Source: Flavobacterium sufflavum (GTDB taxonomy: Bacteria; Bacteroidota; Bacteroidia; Flavobacteriales; Flavobacteriaceae). From it: a stretch of 64,000 bases of DNA. The stretch spans positions 248,001 through 312,000 of the forward strand of contig NZ_SACJ01000004.1 in the NCBI RefSeq assembly GCF_004016525.1. Reading direction: 5' to 3'. The position numbers and the translations under genes were made by a program. The notes under the pieces were generated by a model. That model ran no database searches. It was not told where the DNA came from and was given only the letters and a program-made list of their open reading frames with translations. How positions within the stretch are numbered: the stretch's first letter is position 1; every line of letters starts with the position of its first letter. Shown one piece after another: positions 34,669-44,250 of this stretch.

Positions 34669-36297
34669 TTGAATAAATCGCTATTTTTCATCTGTTTCAG
34701 TCTGTTTTTACTTATTTCGATAAAAGTAAACGCACAAACACCTAAAAAAATAATTGTCGAACATTCTGATTTCGCCGATGTAAACCAGGCCGAAATGCCC
34801 GATGCTTTTTTACTAACCGGAAATGTGGTTGTAAATCATGACGGAGTGGTTTTAAGCTGCAATAAAGCTTATTATTTCCAAAAAGAAAATTACATCAAAG
34901 CTTTTGGAAATGTCCAGTTGGTTCAAGGAGACACCCTTTATTTGAACAGTAAATATGCTGAATACAACGGGAATGTAAAAAAAGCATTCGCCACCGGAGA
35001 TGCCGTTATGAGTTCGCCAACTGCTACTTTAGCAACAGACACCATCAGTTTTGACCGAAACACCCAGGAAGTATTTTACAATAACAAAGGAACAATTACT
35101 AACAACGAAAACACCTTAGTGAGTAAATCTGGTAAATATTATGTGGCCGAGAAAAAATTCCAGTTCCTTACCGAAGTAACTATTACTAACCCAAAATACG
35201 TTATCAAATCCAATCATTTGGATTATTACAGTAATTCAGGGCATTCTTATCTATTTGGTCCATCTACCATTACCAGTAAAAACAACTATATCTATACCGA
35301 AAAAGGCTTCTATGATACCAAGAAAAACCTATCGCATTTCCTTCGAAAATCATACATTAAATACGACAACCGACTCATAGAAGGAGACAGTTTGTATTAT
35401 GATCGAAATAAAGAATTTGCTTCGGCCACCCGAAATGTAAAAATCACCGATTCAATCAACAAAGGAATCGTAAAAGGGCATTATGCCGAAATTTTCCAAA
35501 AGAAAGATTCGATGTTTGTAACCAAAAGAGCGGTTGCCATCAATTTTGTCGAAAATGATTCCGTTTACATTCATGGAAAAAAACTAATGGTAACCGGAAA
35601 AGAAGGCGATCGAATTATCAGAGCCTTTAACAATGTTCGTTTTTACAAAACCGATATGAGCGGCAAATGCGATTCGATACATTCCAGCACCAAAACAGCC
35701 TTAACCAAACTCATTGGAAATCCTATCCTTTGGAATGGAGAAAGCCAGATTACAGGTGATATCATGCACCTCATCGGCAACAGTAAAACCCAAAAACTCG
35801 ACTCCCTCAAAGTCCTCAACAACACCTTTATTATTTCCAAAGACACTCTGGGAACAGGCTACAACCAAATAAAGGGATTGAATCTTTTTGGCAAATTTCA
35901 GGACGGAAAACTCCATGATGTTGACGTCATTAAAAATGCCGAAGTGATTTATTACATGCGCAATGACGACAAAGAACTCATTGGTATCAATAAAAATGTA
36001 AGCAGTAAAATTAGCATCCTTTTCGATAAAAATGCTATTGAAACCATTACCTTTTTCCAACAAGTGGATGGAGACATTTTCCCCGAAGAAGAACTGGACG
36101 AACACGACAGGAAGTTTAGAGGATTCAAATGGCGTGCAGACGAAAGAATAAAATCAAAAGACGACATCTTCACCAAAGAAGATAATGAGTACAATGATAA
36201 AATGGTTGACGAAGGCAAAAAAGAAGATGCCAAGGAAAATGTTCCTATGAAAATAAGGAAAGAAACTTTGGATTACGATAAAAAGAAAAAGAAGTAG
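34669..36297 (+). CDS. OstA/LptA-like LPS-transport protein
   Basis: A 542-residue exported protein with a signal peptide (about 1-22, ending VNAQ). The body is built from OstA-type beta repeats: FLLTGNVVVNHDGVVLSCNKAYYF, AFGNVQLVQGDTLYLNSKYAEYNG and repeated GDxLYYD. It is far longer than E. coli LptA (about 185 aa), which is normal for Bacteroidota. It probably bridges LPS to the outer membrane. The end is highly charged (KDDIFTKEDNEYNDK...KKKKK). A stop lies 18 bases upstream in frame and the only start that gives the signal peptide is TTG at 34669. Confidence 0.85.
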   Translation: MNKSLFFICFSLFLLISIKVNAQTPKKIIVEHSDFADVNQAEMPDAFLLTGNVVVNHDGVVLSCNKAYYFQKENYIKAFGNVQLVQGDTLYLNSKYAEYNGNVKKAFATGDAVMSSPTATLATDTISFDRNTQEVFYNNKGTITNNENTLVSKSGKYYVAEKKFQFLTEVTITNPKYVIKSNHLDYYSNSGHSYLFGPSTITSKNNYIYTEKGFYDTKKNLSHFLRKSYIKYDNRLIEGDSLYYDRNKEFASATRNVKITDSINKGIVKGHYAEIFQKKDSMFVTKRAVAINFVENDSVYIHGKKLMVTGKEGDRIIRAFNNVRFYKTDMSGKCDSIHSSTKTALTKLIGNPILWNGESQITGDIMHLIGNSKTQKLDSLKVLNNTFIISKDTLGTGYNQIKGLNLFGKFQDGKLHDVDVIKNAEVIYYMRNDDKELIGINKNVSSKISILFDKNAIETITFFQQVDGDIFPEEELDEHDRKFRGFKWRADERIKSKDDIFTKEDNEYNDKMVDEGKKEDAKENVPMKIRKETLDYDKKKKK

Positions 36298-36327
36298 CTA
36301 TTAAGACTTAGAGTCCTTAGTTTATTT

Positions 36328-36414
36328 TTAGTCCCTAGTCCTTAGTCTTTTTAGTTTTTGAATTTAATAATTTTTATAACTATTAGGACTTAAGAACTAG
36401 GGACTAGGGACTAA
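36328..36414. repeat. Inverted repeat built from 7-bp units
   Basis: The left arm 36328-36347 and the reverse complement of 36395-36414 agree at 18 of 20 positions. The right arm lies in a run of four in-register heptamers (36386-36413, two of them GGGACTA). The left arm has TTAGTCC, CTAGTCC, TTAGTCT. The right arm ends 10 bases before the aminotransferase ATG, so a transcript hairpin could affect its translation. Confidence 0.8.
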
Positions 36415-36424
36415 AAAACAAAAA

Positions 36425-37624
36425 ATGAATAACGATTTTATAAAATACCAAGCACAAACTTCTCCTTATCCTCTAGGAATGGAAGTTTCACATGCCATAG
36501 GTTCTTATATCTACGACACTAATAATAAAAAATATCTGGATTTTGTTGCAGGAGTTTCGGCCTGTACCTTAGGACATCAACACCCACGAGTAAATCAGGC
36601 CATAAAAGACCAATTAGACAAATATTCGCATGTGATGGTGTATGGCGAATATTCGCAAAGTCCTGCGGTAGAATATTGCAAACTAATGGCTTCGCTCCTA
36701 CCTGCTCCTTTGGATAAAACTTATTTAGTCAATTCAGGAACCGAAGCTATTGAAGGTTCTCTAAAACTGGCTCGTAGAGTTACCGGCAGAAGCCAATTGA
36801 TTTCTTGCCATAATGCCTACCACGGAAATACCATGGGCTCTATGAGTGTAATGGGTTTTGAAGAACGCAAACAAGCTTTTCGCCCACTTATTCCTGATGT
36901 GGAATTCATCACTTTTAATAACGAAGCCGATTTAGAAAAAATAACTTCCAAAACTGCTGGAATTCTACTCGAAACCATACAAGGTGGCGCAGGATTTATC
37001 GAACCACAAAACGATTTCTTAAAAAAAGTACGCGCTCGTTGTACCGAAGTTGGAGCCATGATGATTCTGGACGAAATCCAACCAGGATTCGGAAGAACTG
37101 GAACTTTATTTGGTTTCCAAAATTATGATATTGTTCCCGATATTGTTGCTATGGGGAAAGGCATGGGAGGCGGAATGCCTGTAGGTGCTTTCACAGCTTC
37201 ATCAGCTATGATGGATTTATTAACCGAAAACCCTAAATTAGGCCATATCACTACCTTTGGCGGACATCCTGTCATTGCGGCAGCCTGCCTGGCTACTTTG
37301 AAAGAAATAACTGAAACCAACCTGATGCAGCAGGCTTTAGAAAAAGAAAAGCTATTCAGATCACTTTTGGTACACCCTTTGATACAGGAAGTTAGAGGAA
37401 AAGGATTGATGCTTGCCGCAATGACGGCAGATGCCTCAATCACGAATGAAGTTATATTAAAATGTCAAGACAGAGGACTCATATTATTCTGGCTACTCTT
37501 TGAAGGATGCGCCATCAGAATCACACCTCCTTTAACCATTTCTAACGAAGAAATACGTGAAGGATGTTCTATAATGCTAACAGTAATGGATGAAGTAATG
37601 GCTTCACTAAAAAAACAAGATTAA
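36425..37624 (+). CDS. Class III PLP-dependent aminotransferase
   Basis: A 399-residue protein. Family marks are VNSGTEAIEGSLKLARRVTGR, the YHGNTMGSMSVMG phosphate-binding region, MMILDEIQPGFGRTG and the PLP lysine in AMGKGMGGGMPVGAF (near residue 245). The length and pattern fit acetylornithine or 4-aminobutyrate-type enzymes, but no pathway genes adjoin it. The substrate is unassigned. Confidence 0.93.
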   Translation: MNNDFIKYQAQTSPYPLGMEVSHAIGSYIYDTNNKKYLDFVAGVSACTLGHQHPRVNQAIKDQLDKYSHVMVYGEYSQSPAVEYCKLMASLLPAPLDKTYLVNSGTEAIEGSLKLARRVTGRSQLISCHNAYHGNTMGSMSVMGFEERKQAFRPLIPDVEFITFNNEADLEKITSKTAGILLETIQGGAGFIEPQNDFLKKVRARCTEVGAMMILDEIQPGFGRTGTLFGFQNYDIVPDIVAMGKGMGGGMPVGAFTASSAMMDLLTENPKLGHITTFGGHPVIAAACLATLKEITETNLMQQALEKEKLFRSLLVHPLIQEVRGKGLMLAAMTADASITNEVILKCQDRGLILFWLLFEGCAIRITPPLTISNEEIREGCSIMLTVMDEVMASLKKQD

Positions 37625-37744
37625 AACTGAAATTAGCTTAGTTTCCTTTGTTAATTAAATTGTTCACAATAATTCATTTTTTTCTTCTAAAACACACAAA
37701 GGATGCCTAACTTTAATGTAGGCCAAATTCTAAAAACAGAAAGT

Positions 37745-39142
37745 ATGCAACTAAGCAACGAAGAAGAAGATTATAACTTATCTCTATCCAAATTTGAGTC
37801 TATGTTGAAAACCAACAAAGTGCTCTTTTTTGACTCTGAAGAATTTGAAGAAATTATACTTCATTATCTCGATACAGGTAAGGCCGCTTTAGCAAAAAAA
37901 GCGCTTAAACTAGCATTAGACCAACACCCTAAGTCTACAGGCTTAAAACTCGTTCAAGTTGAAATGCTCGTTTATGATGACAAATTGGATATAGCTGAGA
38001 AATTACTCAACGAGCTGTATGCCATCGAACCCAATAATGAAGAAATTTATATTCAAAAGGCAAATATCTACTCTAAAAGAGACCAACATGGGAAAGCCGT
38101 TGAATTACTAAAAATTGCTTTACAATATACCGATGATTATGCCGATGTGTATAATTTAATAGGAATGGAATATTTATTCATGGATAATCTGGAAGCTGCC
38201 AAGGAAAGTTTTATCAAATGCCTGGAAGAAGATATCGAAGACCAATCGGCCTTGTACAATGTAGTGTATTGCTTTGAGTTTTTAGACCAAAACGAAGAAG
38301 CCATAACTTACCTGGATAACTATATCGAAAAAAATCCATACAGCGAAATTGCCTGGCATCAAAAAGGAAGATTGCATTACGGACTAAAAGATTATGAAAA
38401 AGCCATTCATGCTTTTGAATACGCCACACTTATAGACGAGGAATTCTTAGGTGCCTTTATGGAAAAAGCCAAAGCCCTAGAACGTTTAGGCAAATATGAC
38501 GAAGCCATTGAAAGCTATAACAGAACCATCGAATTAGACGATGCCACTTCTTATGCCTTACTTCGAATAGGTAAATGTCATGAAAAATTAGGTAATAAAA
38601 TTTTAGCACTCAAATTTTACAATGAAACCGTACACGAAGATCCTCTTTTAGACAAAGGATGGATTGCCATTACCGATTTCTATTTGCGTGAACAAAACTT
38701 TCAAAAAGCCTTGTTTTATGTAAAAAAAGCCCTAGAGATAGACAATCAAAATCGTTTATACTGGAAAAGATATGCAACTATCAATAAACAAATGAACTTT
38801 TTTGAAGAAGCTGAATTTGGTTATAGAAAAGCTGTCGAATTTGGCGATACAGAATTAGACACCTGGTTGTTCTGGGTTGACATTTTACAATTTTTAGGCG
38901 AATTTGAAAGTGCCATTCACACCTTATTACAAGCAGCGGATTATTTCCCTGAAGAAAACGAAATAGAATACCGTTTAGCTGGTCTTTATTTTATGATTCA
39001 GGACAATAGAAAAGCAAAATTTCATTTAAGCAATGCCCTTCGATTGAATTTTGACAACTACATCTTGATTGAAGATTTATTCCCTGTAGTTTGGACAAAA
39101 AAAATGGTGCAAAATTATATCGAAAAACATAAAAAACAATAA
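37745..39142 (+). CDS. Tetratricopeptide repeat protein
   Basis: A protein of 465 residues (479 if the upstream ATG at 37703 is used) made almost wholly of TPR helices, for example EEIYIQKANIYSKRDQHGKAVELL and AWHQKGRLHYGLKDYEKAIHAFEYA. The MQLSNEEEDYNLSLSKFESML start is preferred because it begins the conserved region as I recall it in Flavobacterium homologues. There is no signal peptide, so it is likely cytoplasmic. The stop overlaps the aroE start (TAATG). Function is unknown beyond protein-protein interaction. Confidence 0.9.
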   Translation: MQLSNEEEDYNLSLSKFESMLKTNKVLFFDSEEFEEIILHYLDTGKAALAKKALKLALDQHPKSTGLKLVQVEMLVYDDKLDIAEKLLNELYAIEPNNEEIYIQKANIYSKRDQHGKAVELLKIALQYTDDYADVYNLIGMEYLFMDNLEAAKESFIKCLEEDIEDQSALYNVVYCFEFLDQNEEAITYLDNYIEKNPYSEIAWHQKGRLHYGLKDYEKAIHAFEYATLIDEEFLGAFMEKAKALERLGKYDEAIESYNRTIELDDATSYALLRIGKCHEKLGNKILALKFYNETVHEDPLLDKGWIAITDFYLREQNFQKALFYVKKALEIDNQNRLYWKRYATINKQMNFFEEAEFGYRKAVEFGDTELDTWLFWVDILQFLGEFESAIHTLLQAADYFPEENEIEYRLAGLYFMIQDNRKAKFHLSNALRLNFDNYILIEDLFPVVWTKKMVQNYIEKHKKQ

Positions 39143-39891
39143 TGACCCAAAATTCAAGAAAGCGCTTCGGGCTACTGGGGCGCAATATCAGTTATTCCTT
39201 TTCAAAAGGACATTTTACAACTAAATTCGAAAAAGAAAAATACCAAGGCTACACCTACGAGAATTTTGATATTCAGGAAATCTCGGCATTTCCTGAAATC
39301 ATTAAAAACACAGAGCATTTAAGTGGTCTAAATGTTACTATTCCATACAAAGAAGAAGTAATTCCTTTTTTGGACAAATTATCTAAAAAAGCCACAAAAA
39401 TTGGTGCAGTAAACACCATTAAAATCACCAAAAAAGGCAAACTAAAAGGCTACAACACCGATTATTTCGGCTTTTTAAAATCCTTAAAACCTTTGCTAAA
39501 ACCGCACCATAAAAAAGCATTAATCCTGGGAACAGGAGGCGCTTCAAAAGGAGTTGCTTTTGCATTGGAAGAACTAGGTATCGACTATACTTTTGTTTCC
39601 CGAAATGCTTCTGAAAAAGCTATTGATTATAGCCAGATTAATACCGATACTTTCAAGCAATACCAGATCATTATCAATTCAACTCCTATTGGGACGAGTC
39701 CGAATATAGAGGCCTGCCCTGATATTCCGTATGAATTATTTACCGAAAATCACATTGCTTACGATTTAATTTACAATCCTGCCGAAACCCAATTCTTGAA
39801 AAACGCTGCAGCACAAGGCGCACAAACAAAAAACGGTTTGGATATGTTGATTTTTCAGGCTGAAAAAGCCTGGGAGATTTGGAATAAATAA
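39142..39891 (+). CDS. aroE: Shikimate dehydrogenase
   Basis: A 249-residue NADP-dependent enzyme of the shikimate pathway. Visible are the shikimate site LLGRNISYSFSKGHF, the catalytic Lys in NVTIPYKEEVIPFLD, the Asp in KGYNTDYFGF, the nucleotide-binding LILGTGGASKGVAFAL and the C-terminal GLDMLIFQAEKAWEIW. It is translationally coupled to the upstream TPR gene. Confidence 0.96.
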   Translation: MTQNSRKRFGLLGRNISYSFSKGHFTTKFEKEKYQGYTYENFDIQEISAFPEIIKNTEHLSGLNVTIPYKEEVIPFLDKLSKKATKIGAVNTIKITKKGKLKGYNTDYFGFLKSLKPLLKPHHKKALILGTGGASKGVAFALEELGIDYTFVSRNASEKAIDYSQINTDTFKQYQIIINSTPIGTSPNIEACPDIPYELFTENHIAYDLIYNPAETQFLKNAAAQGAQTKNGLDMLIFQAEKAWEIWNK

Positions 39892-39927
39892 CAAACCGTA
39901 TCATAAGTTATTTACAACTGTCAATTC

Positions 39928-39976
39928 GGGCGCAGTCTGGAATTAAATATTTTTAAAAAAAATCCAGACTGTGCCC
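39928..39976. repeat. Stem-loop of unknown role after aroE
   Basis: GGGCGCAGTCTGGA (39928-39941) pairs with TCCAGACTGTGCCC (39963-39976) over 14 positions with one G-U pair. The loop is 21 bases of A/T. There is no T-tract after it, so it is a poor terminator and may be a dispersed palindrome. Confidence 0.6.
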
Positions 39977-40036
39977 GTTGTGGCACTATTTATGAGTTAA
40001 AGCAGTAAAAAAACTCATTTTTACAATACATAACTC

Positions 40037-41494
40037 ATGAATTTCAAAAAACGCCTATTCCTATTAAGTGCTTTCGCCTTATTTACTTCCAACATTTTTG
40101 CCGAAGTGACACTTCCTAAAATTCTTGGGCATAATATGGTTTTACAACGCCATAAAAAAGTCGCAATATGGGGAACCGCAACTCCTGCCGAAAAAATATC
40201 AGTTACTTTTGCAGGGCAAAATAAAAACACTGTTGCTGACAAATCCGGAAATTGGTCTGTGAAACTCAATCCAATGCAGCCCTCATTTACTCCACGCGAA
40301 ATGACCATTAAAGGAACCAATACCATTGTGTTGAAAAACATCTTAGTTGGTGAAGTTTGGCTTTGTTCCGGTCAGTCGAATATGGAATATGCAATGCGCA
40401 AATACAGTAAATACCAGACAGCTGTAAAAGGCAACAAACCTCCAGAGGATGATTTAAACACTGCTAATAATACCAATATCCGCATTTTTTTAGATCGTCG
40501 AAAATACATGGAGCCTAGTCCGGAACATCTTGGTTGGGATGCTGCCATAGGAAAACCACTGGTAGATTTTTCAGTTGTTGGCTATTATTTTGCAAAAGAT
40601 TTATATACAAAATTACATGTACCTATTGGAATGATTTCGGCAGCGGTTCCCGGTAGTCGCATTGAGCCATGGATTCAGGCTTCTAAACTGGAAATAGAAC
40701 CTAAACTCAAAAACGGAAAAATTCTGGACAAATTAAAAGCTGACGATGGTGATACCGGTAAATTTTACAACACCATGATACAACCTCTCATCCCTTTTAC
40801 ATTGAAAGGAATGCTATGGTATCAGGGCGAATCCAATTGTTTTTTGAGCGAAAACATCCGTTATGCTTACAAACTTAAAACATTGATAAAAAGTTGGCGT
40901 AACGACTGGAAAGATAAAAAAATGCCTTTTTATTTTGTCCAAATAGCTCCTTATAACTATTCGGCGTCAAAAGACAGACCACTCACCACCGAACAACTTC
41001 CTGAATTCTGGGAAGCACAAAAACTGGCATTGCATTTAAAAAACACAAATACGATTGCAATTACTGATTTAGTAGACAGTATCGTTGATTTACATCCCGG
41101 ATACAAATGGGAAGTAGGCCGTCGTTTAAGTCTGCTTGCTGCAAATAAGGCTTACGGACAAACCAATGTAGTCTGGTCCGGACCTACTTATCAAAAAATG
41201 AAAATTGTAAACAACAGCATTGAAGTTACTTTTTCAAATACAGGAAGTGGTTTAAACAGCCGTAATGGAAAACCGCTAAGCTGGTTTACTATTGCTGGAG
41301 CAGATGGTAAATTTGTACCCGCAAAAGCGGAAATAAACGGCAATAAAGTAATCGTTTCTGCTCCCCAAGTCCAGCATCCCTATTCGGTACGTTTTGGCTG
41401 GAATGAAACCGCCCAGTCTAATTTTATTAATAAAGAAGGACTTCCAGCCGTTCCTTTTAGAAGCGACAATCCTTGGGAAAAACTTTTTAAATAA
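40037..41494 (+). CDS. Secreted sialate O-acetylesterase-family carbohydrate esterase
   Basis: A 485-residue protein with a signal peptide (about 1-22). The SGNH-type fold is seen from the nucleophile block VWLCSGQSNMEYAM, the oxyanion block MLWYQGESN and the catalytic D-x-x-H region SIVDLHPGYKWEVGRRL. A C-terminal beta domain follows. In Bacteroidota this family removes acetyl groups from sialic acid or plant glycans. The next gene is pectinesterase-like, so plant polysaccharide is a reasonable guess. Confidence 0.87.
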   Translation: MNFKKRLFLLSAFALFTSNIFAEVTLPKILGHNMVLQRHKKVAIWGTATPAEKISVTFAGQNKNTVADKSGNWSVKLNPMQPSFTPREMTIKGTNTIVLKNILVGEVWLCSGQSNMEYAMRKYSKYQTAVKGNKPPEDDLNTANNTNIRIFLDRRKYMEPSPEHLGWDAAIGKPLVDFSVVGYYFAKDLYTKLHVPIGMISAAVPGSRIEPWIQASKLEIEPKLKNGKILDKLKADDGDTGKFYNTMIQPLIPFTLKGMLWYQGESNCFLSENIRYAYKLKTLIKSWRNDWKDKKMPFYFVQIAPYNYSASKDRPLTTEQLPEFWEAQKLALHLKNTNTIAITDLVDSIVDLHPGYKWEVGRRLSLLAANKAYGQTNVVWSGPTYQKMKIVNNSIEVTFSNTGSGLNSRNGKPLSWFTIAGADGKFVPAKAEINGNKVIVSAPQVQHPYSVRFGWNETAQSNFINKEGLPAVPFRSDNPWEKLFK

Positions 41495-41512
41495 AATTAT
41501 TTCACAATATTA

Positions 41513-41552
41513 AAAAATCCCATTTTGGACAGAAGTTCAAAATGGGATTTTT
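41513..41552 (+). terminator. Terminator after the esterase gene
   Basis: Perfect 15-bp arms AAAAATCCCATTTTG (41513-41527) and CAAAATGGGATTTTT (41538-41552), followed by further Ts. The next gene is therefore separately transcribed. Confidence 0.92.
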
Positions 41553-41665
41553 TTATGTAAAGAATTAAGTGAAATAAACGATTCATCACCACATAATTTC
41601 TAAATTGACAATTCTTCAATCTAACTAAAAATCAACTATATTTACTATCCATCAAATAGTGAATT

Positions 41666-44185
41666 ATGAGAAAAATATTTTTTAGTACACTACTTTTACT
41701 TCTTTGTTTACTTTCCAAAGCACAAGAAAAAATTCCCTATCATTCTCTTGACCCCAACAATCCTATTGAATTTAACGGAAAAACAATTATCTATAAGGGA
41801 AAAACAATTCTGTTAGGTCCAAAAGCTTTTTTTATAGACCGCCAATTGAGCAATACTCAAATTGCCAAAAATCCCTATGTTTTTAATTCAATAAACGAGG
41901 CGAGCAAACATCTTACTGATGGCACTGAAACTGCCCCAATGACTTTATATATTGCCCCGAATGTCTATTGGATTGACAATCCTGATGATCCCGAAATTCG
42001 TAAACCTCAAGACAATGGCAACCTTCCTTATGGTTTAATTATAAAATGTGAATGGTTGCGATTTTACGGACTCACCGATAATCCTGAAAATGTGGTACTG
42101 GCTGCTAATCGTGGGCAAACCATTGGAGCAGTTGGTAATTTTACCCTTTTTAAATTCTCAGGACAAGGCACAAGCTCCGAGAATATCACTTTTGGAAATT
42201 ATTGCAATGTAGATCTCAACTATACCCTAAAACCTGAACTAAACAGAGTAAAACGTGCCTCTGCAATTGTTCAGGCTCAACTCATTCATTGCGATGGAGA
42301 TAAAATTGTGGCTCGCAATACCCGATTCATCAGTCGTCTAAATCTTTGTCCGTTTGTGGGTGGTAAGCGTGTTCTTTTTGACCGTTGCCACTTCGAATCA
42401 ACAGACGATGCCTTATGCGGAACAGCCGTTTACCTCAACTGTACTCTGGATTTTTATAGTTCCAAACCTTTTTATTCGACAAAAGGAACAGGAGCTGTTT
42501 TCCTGAATTGTGACATTAAATCCTATACTAATGGCAATCAATTTTTCACTAAAGCCAATGGACAACTAGCCATTATTGACACCCGATTTTCAGCCGCAAA
42601 CAATATTTACTTAGGATGGAATGACAATCTTCCTAAAGAGACACGTAATTATCAATATCAGGTCAGCCTCAATAACAAAGCTGTTTTAATAGAAAAAAAC
42701 AATCCGGCATCCACCATAGACATGAGCAATTTAAGCATTCTAAATGCCTACCGATTTAATTACAATGGAAAAACCATCTACAACACCTACAATCTCTTAG
42801 CTGGCAATGACGATTGGGATCCTATGCAAATTAGAAATACGGTACTGGCTGCCGAAAAAGAGCAACACCAAAAATACAGCCTGCTCCCTACCCAACTACT
42901 AATTAGTCCATCCCAAATTTCGATAGAAACCAATAAAGACAAAGCACTTTTAAAAGCTACAGTGAATCGTTTTGGTAATTATGAGTTAAAAGGTGAAAAG
43001 ATAACCTGGTCTATAGATGCTAAAAACAAAACCATTCTAAGCTTAAAGCCAAATGAAGACGGAAGCGAATGCGAATTAATACCTCACAATCCCAATGACG
43101 AAATTAGCAGCGTAATTATCACCGCAAAAACTACTTCAGACTTGGAAGCCGCTTCAGTAGTTTATGTAGCTCCGCAAAAATTAGATAGCCCTATATTTAT
43201 CCGAACACCTCAACTTTTCAAAATTAACCAGGGAACAATTAAATCAGACTACCTGATTGACAGTTCTTTTAAAGACCAAACCCAAATAAGTTGGTATCGC
43301 TGTACTGACAACAAAGGGAGTCATCCCATTGAAATTGCAGTATCAAGAAATAATATTCCCTTAATTGAATATCCGCTAACCATTGCTGATGTGAACTATT
43401 ATATCATGGCTTCGGTTGCACCTAAACACATTCGAAGTGATGCTGGAAAAGCTTTTACAGTAGTTAGCAAAAAACCAATTACAATAAAAGATATTGTTTC
43501 CAATAAAAATTTACTTTCAACTAATTTCAAAAATAGTTCGACTAAAAACCAATTCGAAATTATCCCGGGTTTCTGGACATTTCAACCATTCGAACAAGAA
43601 GAAAAAAACAATGTAACTCTTAAAGATGCCTGGTATTATGGCGAAGGCATTGATGGTGCTGCCAATCAGGTTGGGCTTTTACCAACAGGACGTAGTGCCT
43701 CGCTTCTTTATACACCTATTGAAAAAAAATATACCAACATGAAGCTCAACCTTAGCGTTACTCCTTTTAAAACTGCGGGTCAAGGTTTTAGTGTAGCTCA
43801 CCTATATATGGATGTACTTATAAAATACGATGCCAAAACCGGCAGCGGATACTCCCTGCGCTTCATTAGAACAACCAAATACCATGATGCAGTAGATTGC
43901 ATTTTATTAGAATACAAAAATGGAATTCCAACTGAAATAAGTACTCCTATAACAACAAATTGTTTTAAAGGAACATGTGCAATTAGTATCGAAGTTATCG
44001 CAAATCAGCTAATCGCAAAAGCGGCTAATGCTGATTCAAACACTAATACCGTAAATTCAGATGGGGTTCCTCCCGAAATTTTCTTAAAAGCAACCATAAA
44101 TCCTAATAATTGGGGCGGATTTGGTATCCTTTATAATGGAGGTTCGCCGACAATGATAAATGAAATAAATGTAGAATGGGAATGA
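41666..44185 (+). CDS. Secreted pectinesterase-like right-handed beta-helix protein
   Basis: An 839-residue protein with a signal peptide (about 1-19). Residues about 60-330 form a beta-helix with the order seen in pectin methylesterases: APNVYWID, ASAIVQAQLIHCDGDKIVARNTRF, VLFDRCHFESTDDALCG and AVFLNCDI. The canonical VDFIFG and LGRPW motifs are not present; TDDALCG takes the first position. A second part (about 410-500) is Ig-like. The C-terminal ~220 residues look like a jelly-roll (KYDAKTGSGYSLRFIRT). Catalytic activity is uncertain, so CE8-like is a fold-level call. Confidence 0.6.
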   Translation: MRKIFFSTLLLLLCLLSKAQEKIPYHSLDPNNPIEFNGKTIIYKGKTILLGPKAFFIDRQLSNTQIAKNPYVFNSINEASKHLTDGTETAPMTLYIAPNVYWIDNPDDPEIRKPQDNGNLPYGLIIKCEWLRFYGLTDNPENVVLAANRGQTIGAVGNFTLFKFSGQGTSSENITFGNYCNVDLNYTLKPELNRVKRASAIVQAQLIHCDGDKIVARNTRFISRLNLCPFVGGKRVLFDRCHFESTDDALCGTAVYLNCTLDFYSSKPFYSTKGTGAVFLNCDIKSYTNGNQFFTKANGQLAIIDTRFSAANNIYLGWNDNLPKETRNYQYQVSLNNKAVLIEKNNPASTIDMSNLSILNAYRFNYNGKTIYNTYNLLAGNDDWDPMQIRNTVLAAEKEQHQKYSLLPTQLLISPSQISIETNKDKALLKATVNRFGNYELKGEKITWSIDAKNKTILSLKPNEDGSECELIPHNPNDEISSVIITAKTTSDLEAASVVYVAPQKLDSPIFIRTPQLFKINQGTIKSDYLIDSSFKDQTQISWYRCTDNKGSHPIEIAVSRNNIPLIEYPLTIADVNYYIMASVAPKHIRSDAGKAFTVVSKKPITIKDIVSNKNLLSTNFKNSSTKNQFEIIPGFWTFQPFEQEEKNNVTLKDAWYYGEGIDGAANQVGLLPTGRSASLLYTPIEKKYTNMKLNLSVTPFKTAGQGFSVAHLYMDVLIKYDAKTGSGYSLRFIRTTKYHDAVDCILLEYKNGIPTEISTPITTNCFKGTCAISIEVIANQLIAKAANADSNTNTVNSDGVPPEIFLKATINPNNWGGFGILYNGGSPTMINEINVEWE

Positions 44186-44214
44186 AATTTTTCTAAAAAA
44201 ATTCAACATACAAA

Positions 44215-44242
44215 AAAAGCCTCTTCTTTCGAAGAGGCTTTT
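44215..44242. terminator. Terminator shared by tRNA-His and the beta-helix gene
   Basis: Perfect 12-bp arms AAAAGCCTCTTC (44215-44226) and GAAGAGGCTTTT (44231-44242) with a TTTC loop. The minus strand continues in T7 for the tRNA; the plus strand has TTTTGCATTTT. Confidence 0.9.
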
Positions 44243-44250
44243 GCATTTTG

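Noticed and set aside
35701..36233. Overlapping minus-strand frames in the OstA/LptA-like gene
   Set aside because: They are antisense shadows of a gene with clear signal peptide and OstA repeats.
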